A DNA stretch of 64,000 nucleotides from Motacilla alba alba (GCF_015832195.1 NC_052017.1:8694790-8758789), one strand, 5' to 3'; shown: positions 14,178-27,482, counted from the first letter of the stretch. Numbers and translations are program-made. The notes: generated by a model from the letters alone, not told the origin.

Positions 14178-14710
14178 TGTGCTGATTTTGTCTGGGATAG
14201 AGTTAATTTTCTTAGCAGTTTCTAGTATAAGGCTGTGTTTTGGATTTGTGCTGAAAACAGCTTTGATAATGTAGAGATGTTTTTGTCATTGCTGAGCAGG
14301 GCCAAACACAGAGCCAAAGCCTTTTCTGCTTCTCAAATCACCCTGCCAGCAAAGGTGGCTGGAGGTGCACAGGATTTTGGAAGGAAACACAGCCAGGACA
14401 GCTGACCCCAGCTGGGCCAAGGGGTATCCCACACCATATGGCAGCACGCTCAGTACATAAAGAGGGGGGAATAGGAGGGAGTGGGGAACATTTAGAGTGA
14501 TGGTGTTTTTCTTCCCAAGTCACTGCTTTGTGTGATGAAGCCCTGCTTTCCTGGGAACAGCTAAATGCCTGCCTGCCCATGGGAAGTGGTAAATGAATTC
14601 TTTGCTTTGCTTTGTACATGGTGTGGCTTTTGCTTTGCCAGTTGAAATGTCTTTATCTCAACCCATGACTTTTCCAGCCTTTACCCTTCTGTCAGATTTT
14701 CAGTTCCCTA
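14178..14710 (+). mobile_element. Degraded endogenous retrovirus LTR (solo)
   Basis: The stretch begins TGTGCTGATTTTGTCTGGGA and runs on through GTTTTGGATTTGTGCTGAAA and CATTGCTGAGCAGGGCC, ending around CTTTATCTCAACCCATGAC. I recognise these as the LTR of an endogenous retrovirus family common in bird genomes, especially songbirds. The 3' part of the LTR appears to be missing, and no gag, pol or env remnant adjoins it, so it is a truncated solo LTR. The family name was not assigned. Confidence 0.7.
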
Positions 14711-17700
14711 CCAGTTAGAACCACCTTGTGTTGGTGGAATCTCTGGAGAGGACTGCTGGGAGAGGACTGCTGCCAACCAGGTGTGGGGATGCCAGCAGAA
14801 CCAGAATAACACCCAGATCCCAGCAGAGCCAATGTGATAGTGAAGGGTTGGATGTCTCCTACACCAAAAATTACAGATGTCCAACCATGAGTAAGTGAAC
14901 ATGTGCCTGGTAGGAGTTCTGTGATGCTATTTTATCCAGCTATTTTCTGTGCTATTTTATCCAAATGTCTGGAGGGACATTTATCCATCTGTTGGCTGTC
15001 CATATAACTGTGCTCTTATTTATTCTCTTTTTTTGTTTTTTTCTGCTGTTGTTTATTTATGTCTAGATCTGTAAGAGATATATATCTCTCTAAAACAGCT
15101 CCAGAGATAGTTGCACAGAAAAACATCTGTTGCAAGGTATGGTCCATAGAGAGAAAATACTGTGTTAGCAGAGAAACCAACACAAAATTGCAGTCAAAAC
15201 TGATAGGCACAGTCCTATTAGTTACAACTGGTCAACAGAATGCATTTCCAAAAATAAAAAAAAGCTTAGGGAAAAAAATATCAGGGAGAAAGTTAGCAAG
15301 GCAGTACAAACTCATTTGGTTGCCCTTCAAGTGCCAGAAGATGTTCAGAGACAGCAGAGCTTCTGATGTTAAGTCAAATATGAAAGGAAAGTAGTTTGGG
15401 TTACTGTGGCCTGGCAGACATGAAGGAACTTAAGGAATAGAAACAATAAAGTCTCCAGACCAGCCGGGTGAAAAGTGCAAACCTGCCCTGTCCCCTCTGT
15501 CCATAGCTCACTTCTTCCCAGAGCCAACAACAAAAAAATCTGTACCATATCCTTTACCTGCTGGCCTTTCAGTGGGGCAGACAGCATTTTTAAATAACAA
15601 TAACAAAGCTTTCCATTTGTATTTTAATAAGGAAACATTTGTTTTTATCAGATTACCAGGCCTGTCATGATTTACCTCTGAGCCCTTTGCTTGGCTAATG
15701 AATTTATGCCCCTGTCTCGAGGGGAAGATGATCTTGTAATTTATAAAATGATGCCATTGTCAGCACATCTCATGCTGAGGTAAGGCAGGGAAAGAAATCC
15801 CTGCCCAGCTTCCTTGGTGCTGGTCTCTCCTGCCTCCTGTCTTTGGTGCTGTAAGAGGGCAGACCATTGTTCAGCTCCAACCCTCTTCTGCTCAAGGGCT
15901 GCTGTCTGGTCTCAGAGCCTTTGGGGTCAGGAGAGACCGCAGTGTGCGATGGAAAACATCACACCTTTGTCCCTTCTCACACCAGGAGATGCTTATTCTG
16001 TTACTGCACAAAAGCTCCTTCATTGGCTGAGGTTGGGCACAGAGTGAGTGGAACATGCTCCCCTGTCCTTCACCAAAAGGTTGAAGAAGAGTGACATTTT
16101 GGCCAGTGGAACACAGTGAAAAGAAGGCTGGACTGTGGGCCAGGGGGTGATTCTGCATCTCTGGCATGGACACAGTGCTAACCCATATGGCAACAAAAGC
16201 CCCCAGATGGCTTCAAACCTTGCTGAAGACAGTTTGCCTTCCATCTCCATCTATTCCTGAGCCACTTCAAACCATGCCAGGGCAGCTTCTCTACTCTGGT
16301 TCAGGATCCAGAGTTGCTGCCTACCACCTTCACCCTCATTGTGGGTACCTGTGAAGGTGGCTGAGGAGCAAACCTGTGTCACAGTACAAGGGGCAGGCCT
16401 AAGTCCTGGAGCACTATGTGGTATTGGTTTTGTAGTCTCTAGCTAAAAAAGAAAAACAGATATCGTTTTTCCCCCTAACTTCAAAGTGCCAGTTATTCAT
16501 AATCCTCACACAAACCTGGCCTGTGCAGGGGCAATCCTCTCTCTCAGCTTTGTGCTGCAGTCCTCCAGGCACACCAGTGAGGATTTGTGGGAGCTGGGTC
16601 TGGCAGCTGCCTGTTGGCAGTGCAACATTCCCACAAGAGATGAGTGTCCCTGCTCAGAGCCCTGAACACGCTGGGGAATGGCAGCTTTCAGAGGAGACCT
16701 AAAGCCCCATGCCAGGTGGGAGTCCTTCCACATCTCATGATGCTTTCCTTCTGCAAGGGAGGCTATACAATAATGTCCTGCCTGCCTAATGCCCAGCCTG
16801 TATTTGCCACTGGGAATAGTATTTTCTGCTCTTAGTCCACAGATAATTCTTGGATAAGTAATTTACCACTGTTTCTTTCTCTCTGCTGATTTGGAAGAAA
16901 GCTGAAAGGATTATCTGGGACTACTACTTAATTTTTAGCTGTTTGGATTAGGGGAAGCAAATCCCACCTTCAATACCTACATTACTTACTGAAGGATAGG
17001 GGAGCAGATGGTATGGGGAGAGGAAAGTGTGTAAGTAAATACTTATTAGAGAGTTTAGAAAAGTATCTGTTAGTGGTACACTGCTGGGCTCTCACCTCTT
17101 GTCTCCTGGAAGGTCTAACCTGCCAGTGCATTCCCTGACCCTGGATATGGGCAGGAGAAGTTTATCAAGTTTATCCTTATGCTTCCTTTCCTTCTTGCCC
17201 AACTCTCTTTATCTCACTTTGCATTAAAGGGAAACTCAGACAAGTAATTAAATTACTTTTCCCTGGCTTAAAATACTTAATAATATTAAATGAGCTTTCA
17301 CGGAAGCCAAAAGTAAAAGCTATAATGGCATTTTCAGCCAGCATTAAATTGTTAATTAATTGACATACATTAGAAATAGTGTAACTCGTGCAGCATCAGC
17401 CATCTATTCTGAAGAAACATTTAAAATGGGATGGTCTCAGTGACTCACACTGGTCAGATGCAGCTAGACTTGTATATATAGCTACAGGAGTCTGCTTTAG
17501 GAGGGAGGACCAGCATTGGTTATGTATGGCAGGGCTGCTTGTTTCTGCCATTTACATAAATCCTGCTTTTGCATGACTGGAAATCACCAGAGAGAATTGA
17601 ATAAGCTCTTTTGAGCCAGCATTCTGCTAAAAAAGAAGAACTTTTGTGGACATTTATGTGGTTCTGTGCACATTAGATGTTGTGTGTCTTACAGAAAAGA

Positions 17701-20700
17701 AAATTAGGTGCAGAAAAAGAAGATCGGTGAAGATCTTCCAGGATAAATATCTACAACACTGACAAAAAAAAGGTGATTTTTTTTTTTTTTTTTTTACTGA
17801 GAAGAATGAGATTATTAGAGACTGGAACTTGCTCAGCAACGAGATGACAGCTCTGGCAGATCACTACAATGTCCATCCATTCCATTCCTTGGTGAGTGTG
17901 ATGATACAAGAACCTCTGCTGTAAGCTCTCTGCTGCAGAGCAAGCACCCACATCTTTCCTGCAAGATTCTATTCTTGTGCCTCACATCCTCATGTCAGAG
18001 GGGGACCAGCCTGCAAAGTACATCCATCTCCATCTGGCCTCTTGGCCATGGAGGATAAAGGAGGTGGAAGTCGAGCAGAGCAGGAATTTGGCACAACTGA
18101 GAATCCAGCAAGGGTCTGGTTCAGCAAACAGAGCCATAACACAATCTTCCAGAACAAAATACCTGGATCTCTATGAGCCAGTAGTGCATCAAGAAATGTT
18201 TTATTTCCCGGGTCAGCTCATTAGCTCATCATGTTGTTATAGTGTCTTTATTCTCTGAACTGCAGAGAAAAAATAAAGAAGGTAATTTAACTTTACAAAC
18301 ACAAAGTGTTTCTTCAAAAAGCTCAGCATTTACTGCTATAACTGTAAGGAAAGCCAAATCCTACCTAACTGCTTAGGAACACAGTTTGGCTTGGTTGCCT
18401 GTCTTGAGGGTCTTTGTAATGGAAATATATGGCATGGGCAGAAAGGTAATTAATTTCAGATTAACCCTAACAGATCCCAGCTTGTTACTCCAGCTTCTAT
18501 ATTACTGTATTTAAATAAAATATAATGAAAATACCATGTCTTAGAATTAAGAGTAGAACAGATGAGAAAGTCAATGCTAAAGACCTTCTGTTCTGCAAGG
18601 AACACCTCACTGAGTGAGGTTACTTACCCAGCTCCCTCAACCATGCACAGCTAGACGCACCAGATGTTAAATCAATCTCCCTTTTCAAAAAGCAGATGTG
18701 TATTCCTGCTTATGGAAACAGTGTTTAAAGAATCAAAAGGTTTTTCTGGAAAAGGTGGAAGTTTGTTTTTCCCCTTCAGCCACTTAGCAGAGCTCTGGTT
18801 TCCTTGCAGCCTTGGCAATGCTTTTATCAGGATCACCAAGCTGTGGGTCCACTTTGGCCTTTGCTCAACAGCATCAGGAACACCTCAAGAACTGCTCTTG
18901 CTGATGCTCTCTAGTGTAATATCCACCTTCAGGAACAAACATTTCTAACTTGGACAATACAAATGAAACCTGTTGGAAAGCAGAGCAGACTTCCTGCGTG
19001 GAGGAAATGGATGCCACATTTAGAAACAAGTGCTAATGGAACACTGCTGTACAATAGGTTTTATTTTATGTGAACTCATGCTTTTGGCCAGTTTTCCCTT
19101 TTTTTGCCCTCTTGTGTTGGAAAGCAACAGTGCCTGTGATCCCACACATCGCTGTCACTGGCTGTGAGGTACACAAAGCCTTTAGTGCTACCCAGCACAA
19201 GGGCAGCTCTGCAGCTGTGCCCTGCTGTGGTCATTGCAGCACCTCATGCCTGGGCTTGGCACACACTCAGGTAATGCTGCTGAAGTCACAGCCGTGCCTT
19301 GAATCCAGTTCTGACAGCAAAATTAGGGTTTTCAGAAGCTACTGCCTCTTTTGGACTGGTGGGTTATCTGGGAAGCTGCTATCCTATCAAATTCCCTCCC
19401 ATACCTTAAATTCTGGTAGAAGATACAGAATCCGACTGCTAGACACATGATGTGGGACTCAGATCCCTGAATGTAAGCATCCAACATCATTTGAGGCACT
19501 CCAGGAGATTTCAGCCACCAGCACAGGGCTGGCAAACAAACCACAAGACCTCAGATTCAGCCATTTGGCAGGAGTGCCGCAGGCTGGGCAGGAGACCCAC
19601 AGCATCTGCAGTGACATCAACCACTCACCAGCAAGCATCGAATCCTGCCCAGAGGGTGGGATTCAGCTCACAGATTAAGAATTTATTTATAAATCCTTCT
19701 ATGTGTGCTACTTGCCTGAGTGTGCTCTACAATGACAACCTTGCTGGTGGAACCCAGAGAGGGATTTGTCTGCACGAGGCATCTCCTTTTGGGGAGCTGG
19801 TTGGCAATCAATCAGCATCAAGGGAAATTTCAATGAGATCTTCAGAAGATATTTTCACAAAGAGGACCCAGAGGAGTCTCTGTCTCTGGAGATACTCAAC
19901 ATGTGCCTGGGAATGACCCTGAGCTGTGTGCTCCAAGGGCTGCTTTGAGTGGGGGTTGCACTAGCTGAGCTCCACAGCTCCATTTTTAGCCCATCCAGTA
20001 GCTCTCCACGGACTCCAAAAGGATACCAAAGCTGTTTTATTGTGTCCTACTCTATAAGCAGCATCCACATCCTGTGTCTACATCCTGCATAACTGATGGT
20101 GTAAAGAGGAGGAAGAAGCAACAAGGCTTTTGCAGGGTCAAGTTGTGCTGCAAAAGCCTCCTAAGAGACTTTGAAAAAAGCATTGAGTTTGATGATGTAC
20201 GTGATTATTTTGTATTTGGCTTTCCTAAAAGCATTTGGCAAAAGCTGTCTCACGAAAGGTTCTTACAGAAACTGAGTTGCCATTGTATTAAGGGGAAGAT
20301 TTTTGTGGGTTAATGAAGGATTAAAAGTTAAGAAACACGTTGTGAAGAAAGGGATAATTTTTGCAGTGATGGTGATTCCCCACTTTAAACAATAGGAAAA
20401 AGGAAGAGGTGATACTGAGGTGGCAGTGTGAATGACACATTGTTACCTACCACTATGAAAACAAAAGTAGCTGTGAAGTGTCATGGAGAGACTTTGTGAT
20501 ACTGTAGGACTGTGAGGATGGCAGATGAAGTTACCAGTGATAAAGTAATTCATATCATGAAATACATCTTAACAATGAAGATGTAAAGATGACCTGAAGA
20601 AAAGCATTTGGTATTGCTGCAAATTGAGTGTCTGTGAGCAGAACCTCAGCGGTCAGCACTGGAGAAGAACAATAATATGTTAGACATTCCAAAGAAGAGG

Positions 20701-20739
20701 AAAATATTTAAAATATCTAAAAACATCACTGTGACACTG
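14711..20739. other. Intergenic, no gene seen
   Basis: Mostly unique DNA with a T-run at about 17777-17797. An AT-rich block with several TAATTA-type sites lies at 17215-17400. A small tandem duplication (GAGAGGACTGCTGG) lies near 14747-14773. A 154-codon frame at 19452-19916 has no recognisable domain. Confidence 0.5.
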
Positions 20740-21240
20740 GACCACAGCCTGGCCCCCGTGTACCTCAGTGTGTAGAACAAACAGAATTGGACAAGTAAAG
20801 CTGAAGGGTAGCAAAGGTGACCAAAGGCACAGGACAGCTTCTGTAAGACGGGATGAATCATCTGTATGGATCAGAAGAAACTAAGGAGGAATGGGATAAG
20901 GATGTCTATAAATTCAAGGTCTATAAAACCAGAAATCATTTTCCTGTTTCTCACAAGTGATCCAATGCAGTTTTGAGGGAATAGGCTTACAATATAGAAA
21001 GGAGATGCTTTTGTACTTAGCGCACAGTAAAATTTTGATGGTCCTTGTTTCAGGGTATGGGATGAACAGGATGAATCACCTCATGGTGAAGTGGAAGCCA
21101 AGCCAGGTAACTCCTACTCTAAAAATGCTGTTTTCCTTTATTGACCACAGAGGAAGCTTATGATGAGTGGGTGGTTTGTGGCAGTCCATGAAAAGCTGCT
21201 CAGAGGCTGGTTCAGATGAATGCCACCTGTACTAAATGCT
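20740..21240 (+). mobile_element. Probable ancient CR1 fragment
   Basis: Scattered CR1-like words occur in the right order, such as GGGATAAGGATGTCTATAAA and TCTATAAAACCAGAAATCAT, which resemble the CR1 GAGGTCTATAAAATCATGA stretch, followed by a decayed 3' part. Divergence is high, so the edges are approximate. Confidence 0.4.
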
Positions 21241-22829
21241 GGAAATGGTGGGAGCAACACATTCCTGTATCTTTGAGAAAGTTTGACCAAAGCTACTGCA
21301 GGAAAACTCTGGGGCAGTGCCGAACATCAGCCAAATAGCCCAAACCTTACAAAGTCTGAATTCCCAGATTGGTCAGCCACATTGAGTCTTTTATCTGTAT
21401 TGCTGATTTACCTGCATGTGGGGGATTAACCGGTGCACTCTCAAGGGGAGAAATTAATTTTTGACCTAAGAATTTGCCCAAGGACTCAGTTGTTTCAAGC
21501 ACACATAGCACAGCCTACCTGCTACCCCTCCCTGTGGCTGTGCAGTTCTTTGCTCAGCATCCAAAACCAGGAATACCAGTCCCATCAGCACTTGTTTTTA
21601 CAGCTGTGTGCACCTGTGCACCGTGAGGCCAGAGCAGCACTGCCTGCATGAATGAATGATGCACAACTGGTGGCTCTGGTTTCATCTAGAAGATTCACAA
21701 AGCTCCAGTATCGATATAGTTAAACACATTTCTCTTTTTGTCCTCCATCTGATGTTACCAGAGTTTTCAGAAAGCTGTCTTGGAGATGAAAGACCTCCTA
21801 AATTACACCAACAGGAAAATAGCTGTAATGGTGCATACATTTTGCTTCCAAGATGAAAGTCACCTTCTTACACTGAGAAAGGCACAGATATTAAAACATG
21901 CAACTACATAAACAAGGTTAAAGAATGTAAAATGTGATTATTCTGATGGGAAGGAAGTGAGCTGGACCAGGACCACTTTAGGTTTCTGTTTACATTTTTC
22001 TAGTGATTTCCAGGTAAGTGGAAAACATATTTTAAGTCTTCTTCCAAACACAAGTGAAATTTCAACACGTAACACCGGACCATGGAAACTGCCACACCAG
22101 GGCTGTCTAAACCCAAAGACTGCTCTGACAGCTAACAGTATGTATTTAATGGGAAGATCCAAAACCTTCATATAATGGACAGTGCTTATGGGAAAATGAC
22201 TTCCTGTACCCCAGGAAAAAGACCCTTTATTGAATGCTGTGTTTGTGTGGTAACCTTATACTTTATTCCTCTTAACCTTATTTAATATAACAGGGAGAAG
22301 TTTCCATTACCTGTTCAAATACTCCTATGAACCTCTACTATGTTAAAACTATAAATCCTTGGCCATTTTGTGATGGTCTGATCTACCAGCCTTCCCAAAA
22401 ACATTTTCCTGCCTTTAATTTTCCTGAAAGCAAGCTCCATTTAATCTGTTCGTTAACTTGTACACTCTGTGACACAGGCTCGAGGTGATCTTTCTCCATT
22501 TTCTGGCAGTACAAGGAGGGTCCCCTGTAACTTTGTGATTCTTTTGCTTAATTTTTGGCCTGAATACCAGAATCTGTCTCAATCAAAATCCTGTAAGGTG
22601 CAGTATGAAGGGCCATACACCTGAGCCAGAGCTGGCTGCAATCTCTTTTCAGAGCAGATAAAATGTGCATATCCAAGCCATCAGCAGGGCATTGCTGCCC
22701 CTCCCTGTGAGCCTCCTGTTCCCACCTTGGATAGTCAGATGCCCCCCTCCAGCAAGAGACATCGGCACCGCTCCCACCCCCCAAATAAAAGGAAAGCACC
22801 AGCTTTTAATGCTGTATTCACAATACCAT
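21241..22829. other. Intergenic, immediately past the inferred PTPRN2 3' end
   Basis: Unique sequence without a supported gene. The last part is more C-rich and includes the predicted G/T-rich element (minus strand) downstream of the poly(A) signal. Confidence 0.5.
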
Positions 22830-22848
22830 ACTCCACAGACAACGTGAC

Positions 22849-22854
22849 TTTATT
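22849..22854 (-). terminator. PTPRN2: Candidate distal poly(A) signal AATAAA
   Basis: On the minus strand AATAAA is followed within about 30 bases by a G/T-rich stretch (GTTGTCTGTGG), as expected of a downstream element. It is preceded by TGTAAAG and other TGTA-type elements. Cleavage would fall near 22830. It is the best-looking of the poly(A) signals downstream of the PTPRN2 stop. Confidence 0.5.
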
Positions 22855-23475
22855 CACAAATATGATCTTTACAGAGGTAGAACAAAATACTTTGTATAAT
22901 CTTTTTTTTTAAACTATATACATATAAAGAATATAATAGAATGACGAGAAAGAAAAGGTTGTAAACAAAACAATATTATGCCATCAAATACAGTACAAAC
23001 AGCATGCATGAACAGCTTCAAATGAAATCTTGCTGGTGTAACTATTTTTTTTCTCATGTGGTAAATGAAAAGTAGTAAAGAGTCATGCTCTAATTGGATT
23101 GAGTATGCCACAGCTCTGCAATTTTGTTTTAATTATTTTTTTCTTTTACAATAAACCAACAGGATCACTTTCTTTTCACTGTGGTGGGGAATGCTTTTGT
23201 AATGCCCAATGTAATATTAACAGAAAAATATAATAATCAAATCTACAAAGTGTACTCTCATTTAAAAAGCAAAACCATAGAAACTGTACAGTTTTAAAAA
23301 GCGAATTATCTCAAATGCTTCTTAAGAGAATTTTCTAAAGAAAGAATAAAATATGCAGAATAAAAATGAGGAGAGCTATTGTTCTGTAACAAAGCTAATC
23401 AAATACTTGTTTTCTGTTCCAATAAACAGTTTTTTAAATTAATGACTATTCTGGAAATTATGAAGTGGGCCAGGT

Positions 23476-23481
23476 TTTATT
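23476..23481 (-). terminator. PTPRN2: Candidate intermediate poly(A) signal AATAAA
   Basis: AATAAA on the gene strand, followed by CCTGGCCCACTTC. The downstream sequence is not clearly G/T-rich, so this is a weak candidate in AT-rich DNA. Confidence 0.2.
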
Positions 23482-24675
23482 AATGTTCCACTTGACTAAT
23501 AAAGCATGAACTCCTTACAGGTACTATAACTGTCATTCCTCTGGGAATGGATGGGGATTGGTTCTGCATGCATGCTGGAGACAGGGACAAGGTTTAGTCA
23601 TAGTTATAGATTCTAAAAATATTTTGAAATGTGTTAAACATTTAGTAGCTTCTATAAAAATAATCTGGCTTGTTTTTCTACTGGATTGAGATTTGGATTT
23701 GTGATTTTCTGCTGAAATTCATTCCTGGCCAAGGACTTCCACTGGGATGGGAGTTACCTGGGCTGCAGCAGGTCCCATGACAGTGGCCAACAGCACTGGT
23801 TACAGGTCACACCTGAACACCTGAAGCCAACAGCAAACCCCACACTGCTGTTCAGCCCTGTGTCAGGCTGAACCTGGAGGATTTGGGATCTGGGGAATGG
23901 TGCTGTCCTGTCTCTCCATTCCTCTAAGACTCAGATCATGTCATGGGAAGGGCAAAGGCTGGAGAGAGCAACTGTGCTTTTACTCCTGCAAAATATCAAT
24001 TCTGGTGACAACCACCTTTCTGTCCCTCCTATCTGGACACACTGCATCAGCAGGGGTCTGGTCAGGTCCCTGCCCTGCTCAGGGACAGCAGCTCTGTGTG
24101 CTGCCTGTTGGAAAACAGGGATTTCTGCCTCTGACCAGCAAGGAGCAGTGGGGTAAAATTGCCCTCCTGCAGGTCACCCCCCAAAATGTAATTTAAAGGC
24201 TCAAGCACACAAACAGAACCTGTACACTCCATTTGCCAAGAATGTGATCATGTCCAATATTAAACACATGCTGTTTGTGGCCAAGTCAATGGCAATGAGT
24301 TTACTAAAGATCAGCAGAAAATTGAACAGAGAAGGATGGTGGGTCTCATTTAACTCTGAGCTCTCAGGTGATTCCCATCTTCAGACAGAAGCTCAACTCA
24401 ACCTGACAGTGAACGTGGAGTGCATCCCACCTCTAGTGCAAGTGACTGGGGGTTGGCCTGAATAACATCCTTCACCAGATAACAAGGATTAAACTAACTG
24501 CAGTGAAAATAAATACCTGCCCTGCATGGCAAATCCATCTCTGTGGCTTCATCCATGGCTTTGGCATCTTCCTTGGAAATGGATATTCAGATCCCTCTAG
24601 ATTGCCCTGGTGCACCTGAAACCTGCGTTTCACCAATTGATCCTGCAGCAGATTATCACCCCCAGAAGCAGGGCA

Positions 24676-24681
24676 TTTATT
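24676..24681 (-). terminator. PTPRN2: Candidate proximal poly(A) signal AATAAA
   Basis: This is the first AATAAA on the gene strand after the PTPRN2 stop, about 2.7 kb into the 3'UTR. It is followed by a short G-rich run (CTGGGGGTG). It could give a shorter transcript. The context is weaker than at 22849. Confidence 0.3.
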
Positions 24682-27410
24682 GAGAGGTGTGAAAAGTGTG
24701 CTATGCACAGATGAAATATTCTGTGTGGTTGTTTACAGTCAACAGAATAAGCCTTGCACCTCTTTGTGGAAGAACTGTACAAAACATGGCTGAAATAACA
24801 GGATTGTCGATGACGGTCAGTGGGAGATACTCCAACCCTCTGAGTAAAACTGCATCTTTCTGTTGGGTAAACTGCTCTACAAGGATGAGTAAAGCAATAC
24901 ATTCCTGCCCCATTAGCCTTGGGGAAGATTAATGCCCTCTAATCTACGCTAAATAAACTCTGAAGCATGAAGCCCCACACTCAGCTGCTTGTGAATTAAT
25001 AGGGATCACCCTGAAATTGCTATTATGAAATGCAAATATTTGCAAAAGAACAATTAAAAAATATTCCTGAAGTGCAACGAAAGGCTTGTCAGTCATGTTT
25101 GTGGTACGCACAGGGACAGTCAGGAGGCAAACACTAATGAATCCCAGGGCAGAAATCTGTGGTAAAACCCCATTAGCCCATTGGCAGTGGGTGATGGCAC
25201 AGCATCTAACTGGAAAATGATTCCACCCAGTAATCAGAGGGCTTGGCTTAGGATGCCCCAGTTTTGATTCTTTGGACGGTTTGTTTGCATACACCTGTAT
25301 TTTCAGAAAGCTGCAGTACGTGGCTCACAGTAAATCTACTTCAAACACTTGCTGATACAGCTCAAACAGATCTCATCTGCCCTGATCTGAAATTTTGTGT
25401 TAGCTAAAGTAATAAAAGAATCCCGGTAAACCTAAATTATCAAATGAAAAAGGCAATTTTCTCATTTATACTCCATTAGTTTTTTTAGTTATTGCTAGGA
25501 AAGCTCTAAAATGCTTAGGCCATAAAATAAACATGTGGCTTAATGTACAGTATGTGTACTTAAGAGGATGATGGCATCTGCAGTAACTGCTCTGCACTGC
25601 TGTAGTAATGGGATGCACAAATTAGGCAACAGCATATATCAAGTAAAGCATACAAAAATGTATGGCAAAAAGTAACAAGCCTTCTGCTTTTTTTTTTTTT
25701 TTAATTTTTTTTTAAGGAAGTCTTTAATTGCTAAAAAGAAGAAATCACCAATATCCACACCTACAACACAAAATTGCAACATGGTTGATTTTGACTGATG
25801 CTCATCACCTCTGTGCCAGCAAAACTGTGTGATACTGTTATTTTTAACATTTCACTGATGAGAAGTTTATGAAAGCTACCCTTCCCAAATTAAATTCAAT
25901 GATATATTCTCCAGTGTTGAAGTTAAACAATTAGCCTCATATGGTTTCAAGCACACAATACTCATAAGATTTTGGGAAAAAAGCACCCCAGATTCTTACG
26001 TCACGGAGATGTAGGACAGCAGATGAAAAAGCATCCAAGTATTCACTTTAGAAAATGAAATTAATAGCCTAGATCACTTCAATAATTTTGTACCTTCAAT
26101 AATTTTACTCTCAGGCCCTTCATTCAAATATATCAGAGTACTTTCTATCAATAATGTAAATTCCTTTAGAAGAGTGCCACAACTAAACCCGTGAAATCAC
26201 AGAAGCAAGATTGCATATCCTAACCATTTACAGACATATTTTAGCATTACTTTGCAAAGTAGGCATTAGGCTTTTGAGAGCACATGAATGTCTGCAATTC
26301 AATCTTTGTGCTGCTTTACCCCTTCATGCTCAGTTCAAATAGGTGTCCTGCAGAACAAGGAGTGAGCAAAGCCTCTGCAAAGAGCTGCAACAAATGGCTG
26401 GATCAGACAAACTCGATGAGAGTCATAAAATGCAGATTGGAGATTTCTTCTTCAGCCAGGCTTTTACAGCAATACACTTTCCTGGATAAAAAGGATGGCA
26501 CAGCGGAGCTTTACAGAGGGAAATGCAAAGATATAAAGGGGAGAATCCCATTTTCTTCCTCAGTAATCCCATAAAACCAACAATCTCTTTCCATAACAGC
26601 TCCAGACAACTACCTGACTGCTGACAGGACCTTTCCCATCGGCTGAGGGGAGCCTATGCTCTCCTTTTCTGTGCTGTCAGTGCCAGGTACATGGTCAGAG
26701 TTGTGCTCATTATCCCCTGGCTTTCCACAAATGTGACCAACATGTTTTCTCCCCAGTTGCAACAACCATGCAAGCCTCTTTTACTCATAGTTCAGATTTT
26801 CTTCCTCTCATGGCACAAAGCTGAAAAGTAAACAACAGTTAAAAAAACATTTGCTTGCCAAAGCCTGGCATGAGAAGGTGCATGCTCTCCTTGCCAGAGC
26901 CTGGACCTGTGTTTGCTCACACCCACAGCACTCTTTCATGCTCCAGCTTGGCACTGTATGGGAACAATCACCATCCTCTTCAGGCCCCCACTCGTATTCA
27001 GCCTTTGAGAAGTTACAGAATATAACAGAACACTGTTTTCTGAGACTATATTGACTGCACTAATTACCCACAATATTGTATATTTGCTATTAAGAATGTG
27101 AATGTGTGCTTTCAGAGTGTGACATTCAGGGCTTCAAGGATGTAGGAGGAATTAGATGGATTGTTCTGTCACTTAATCCGAGGCTTTGATGTACTTAAAA
27201 AAATTCATTTAAAACCCAAAAACCAGAATACACATTTTAACTGTTGAACTTTTACCAGCTAAAGCAGTTTGTAAGGACCCTATCACTATGTGGTTACAAC
27301 AGAAGATACACAGTTAAGCTCAGGTCACGGTTTCCAAGAACATTCACAGGGACTGAGGATGAGGAAAACGAGGGATGGATTCTGCAGGAACCTTCAGGAG
27401 ACTGAGCTGC

Positions 27411-27482
27411 TCACTGGGGAAGGGCCTTGAGTATTGCATTCACTTCCTCTGCCACCGCTGTCAAAGCAAACTCAAACTGCTC
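27411..27482 (-). CDS. PTPRN2: PTPRN2 last coding exon, C-terminus and stop
   Basis: The coding part of the last exon has 72 bases: 23 residues, EQFEFALTAVAEEVNAILK then ALPQ, and a TGA stop at 27411-27413. This is the essentially invariant C-terminus of the IA-2 family. The EQFEFAL helix carries the Gln that follows the QTK of the previous exon. The acceptor reads tttgttctctccgcag. The frame stays open for about 105 codons upstream into the intron without a stop; this is not coding, because the splice acceptor and family length fix the boundary. The 3'UTR follows at lower coordinates. Confidence 0.97.
   Translation of the reverse strand, partial: EQFEFALTAVAEEVNAILKALPQ

Larger units (their letters stand above)
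22830..27410 (-). other. PTPRN2: Probable PTPRN2 3'UTR
   Basis: This stretch lies downstream of the stop codon on the gene strand. It has no recognisable interspersed repeat over about 4.5 kb, unlike the sequence to its left. On the minus strand it ends in T-rich, TGTA-containing sequence followed by AATAAA at 22849-22854, which looks like a mature 3' end. The first AATAAA after the stop is at 24676-24681, and another lies at 23476-23481, so shorter isoforms are possible. The length is inferred from signals only. Human PTPRN2 has a shorter 3'UTR as I recall, so the full length here is uncertain. Confidence 0.5.

Noticed and set aside
19452..19916. 154-codon plus-strand open frame
   Set aside because: No recognisable motif, and overlapping frames exist on both strands; random.
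24420..24475. Possible CR1 tail (GGGGGTTGGCCTGAATAACA)
   Set aside because: Only one short word resembles CR1. The flanks do not continue the similarity.
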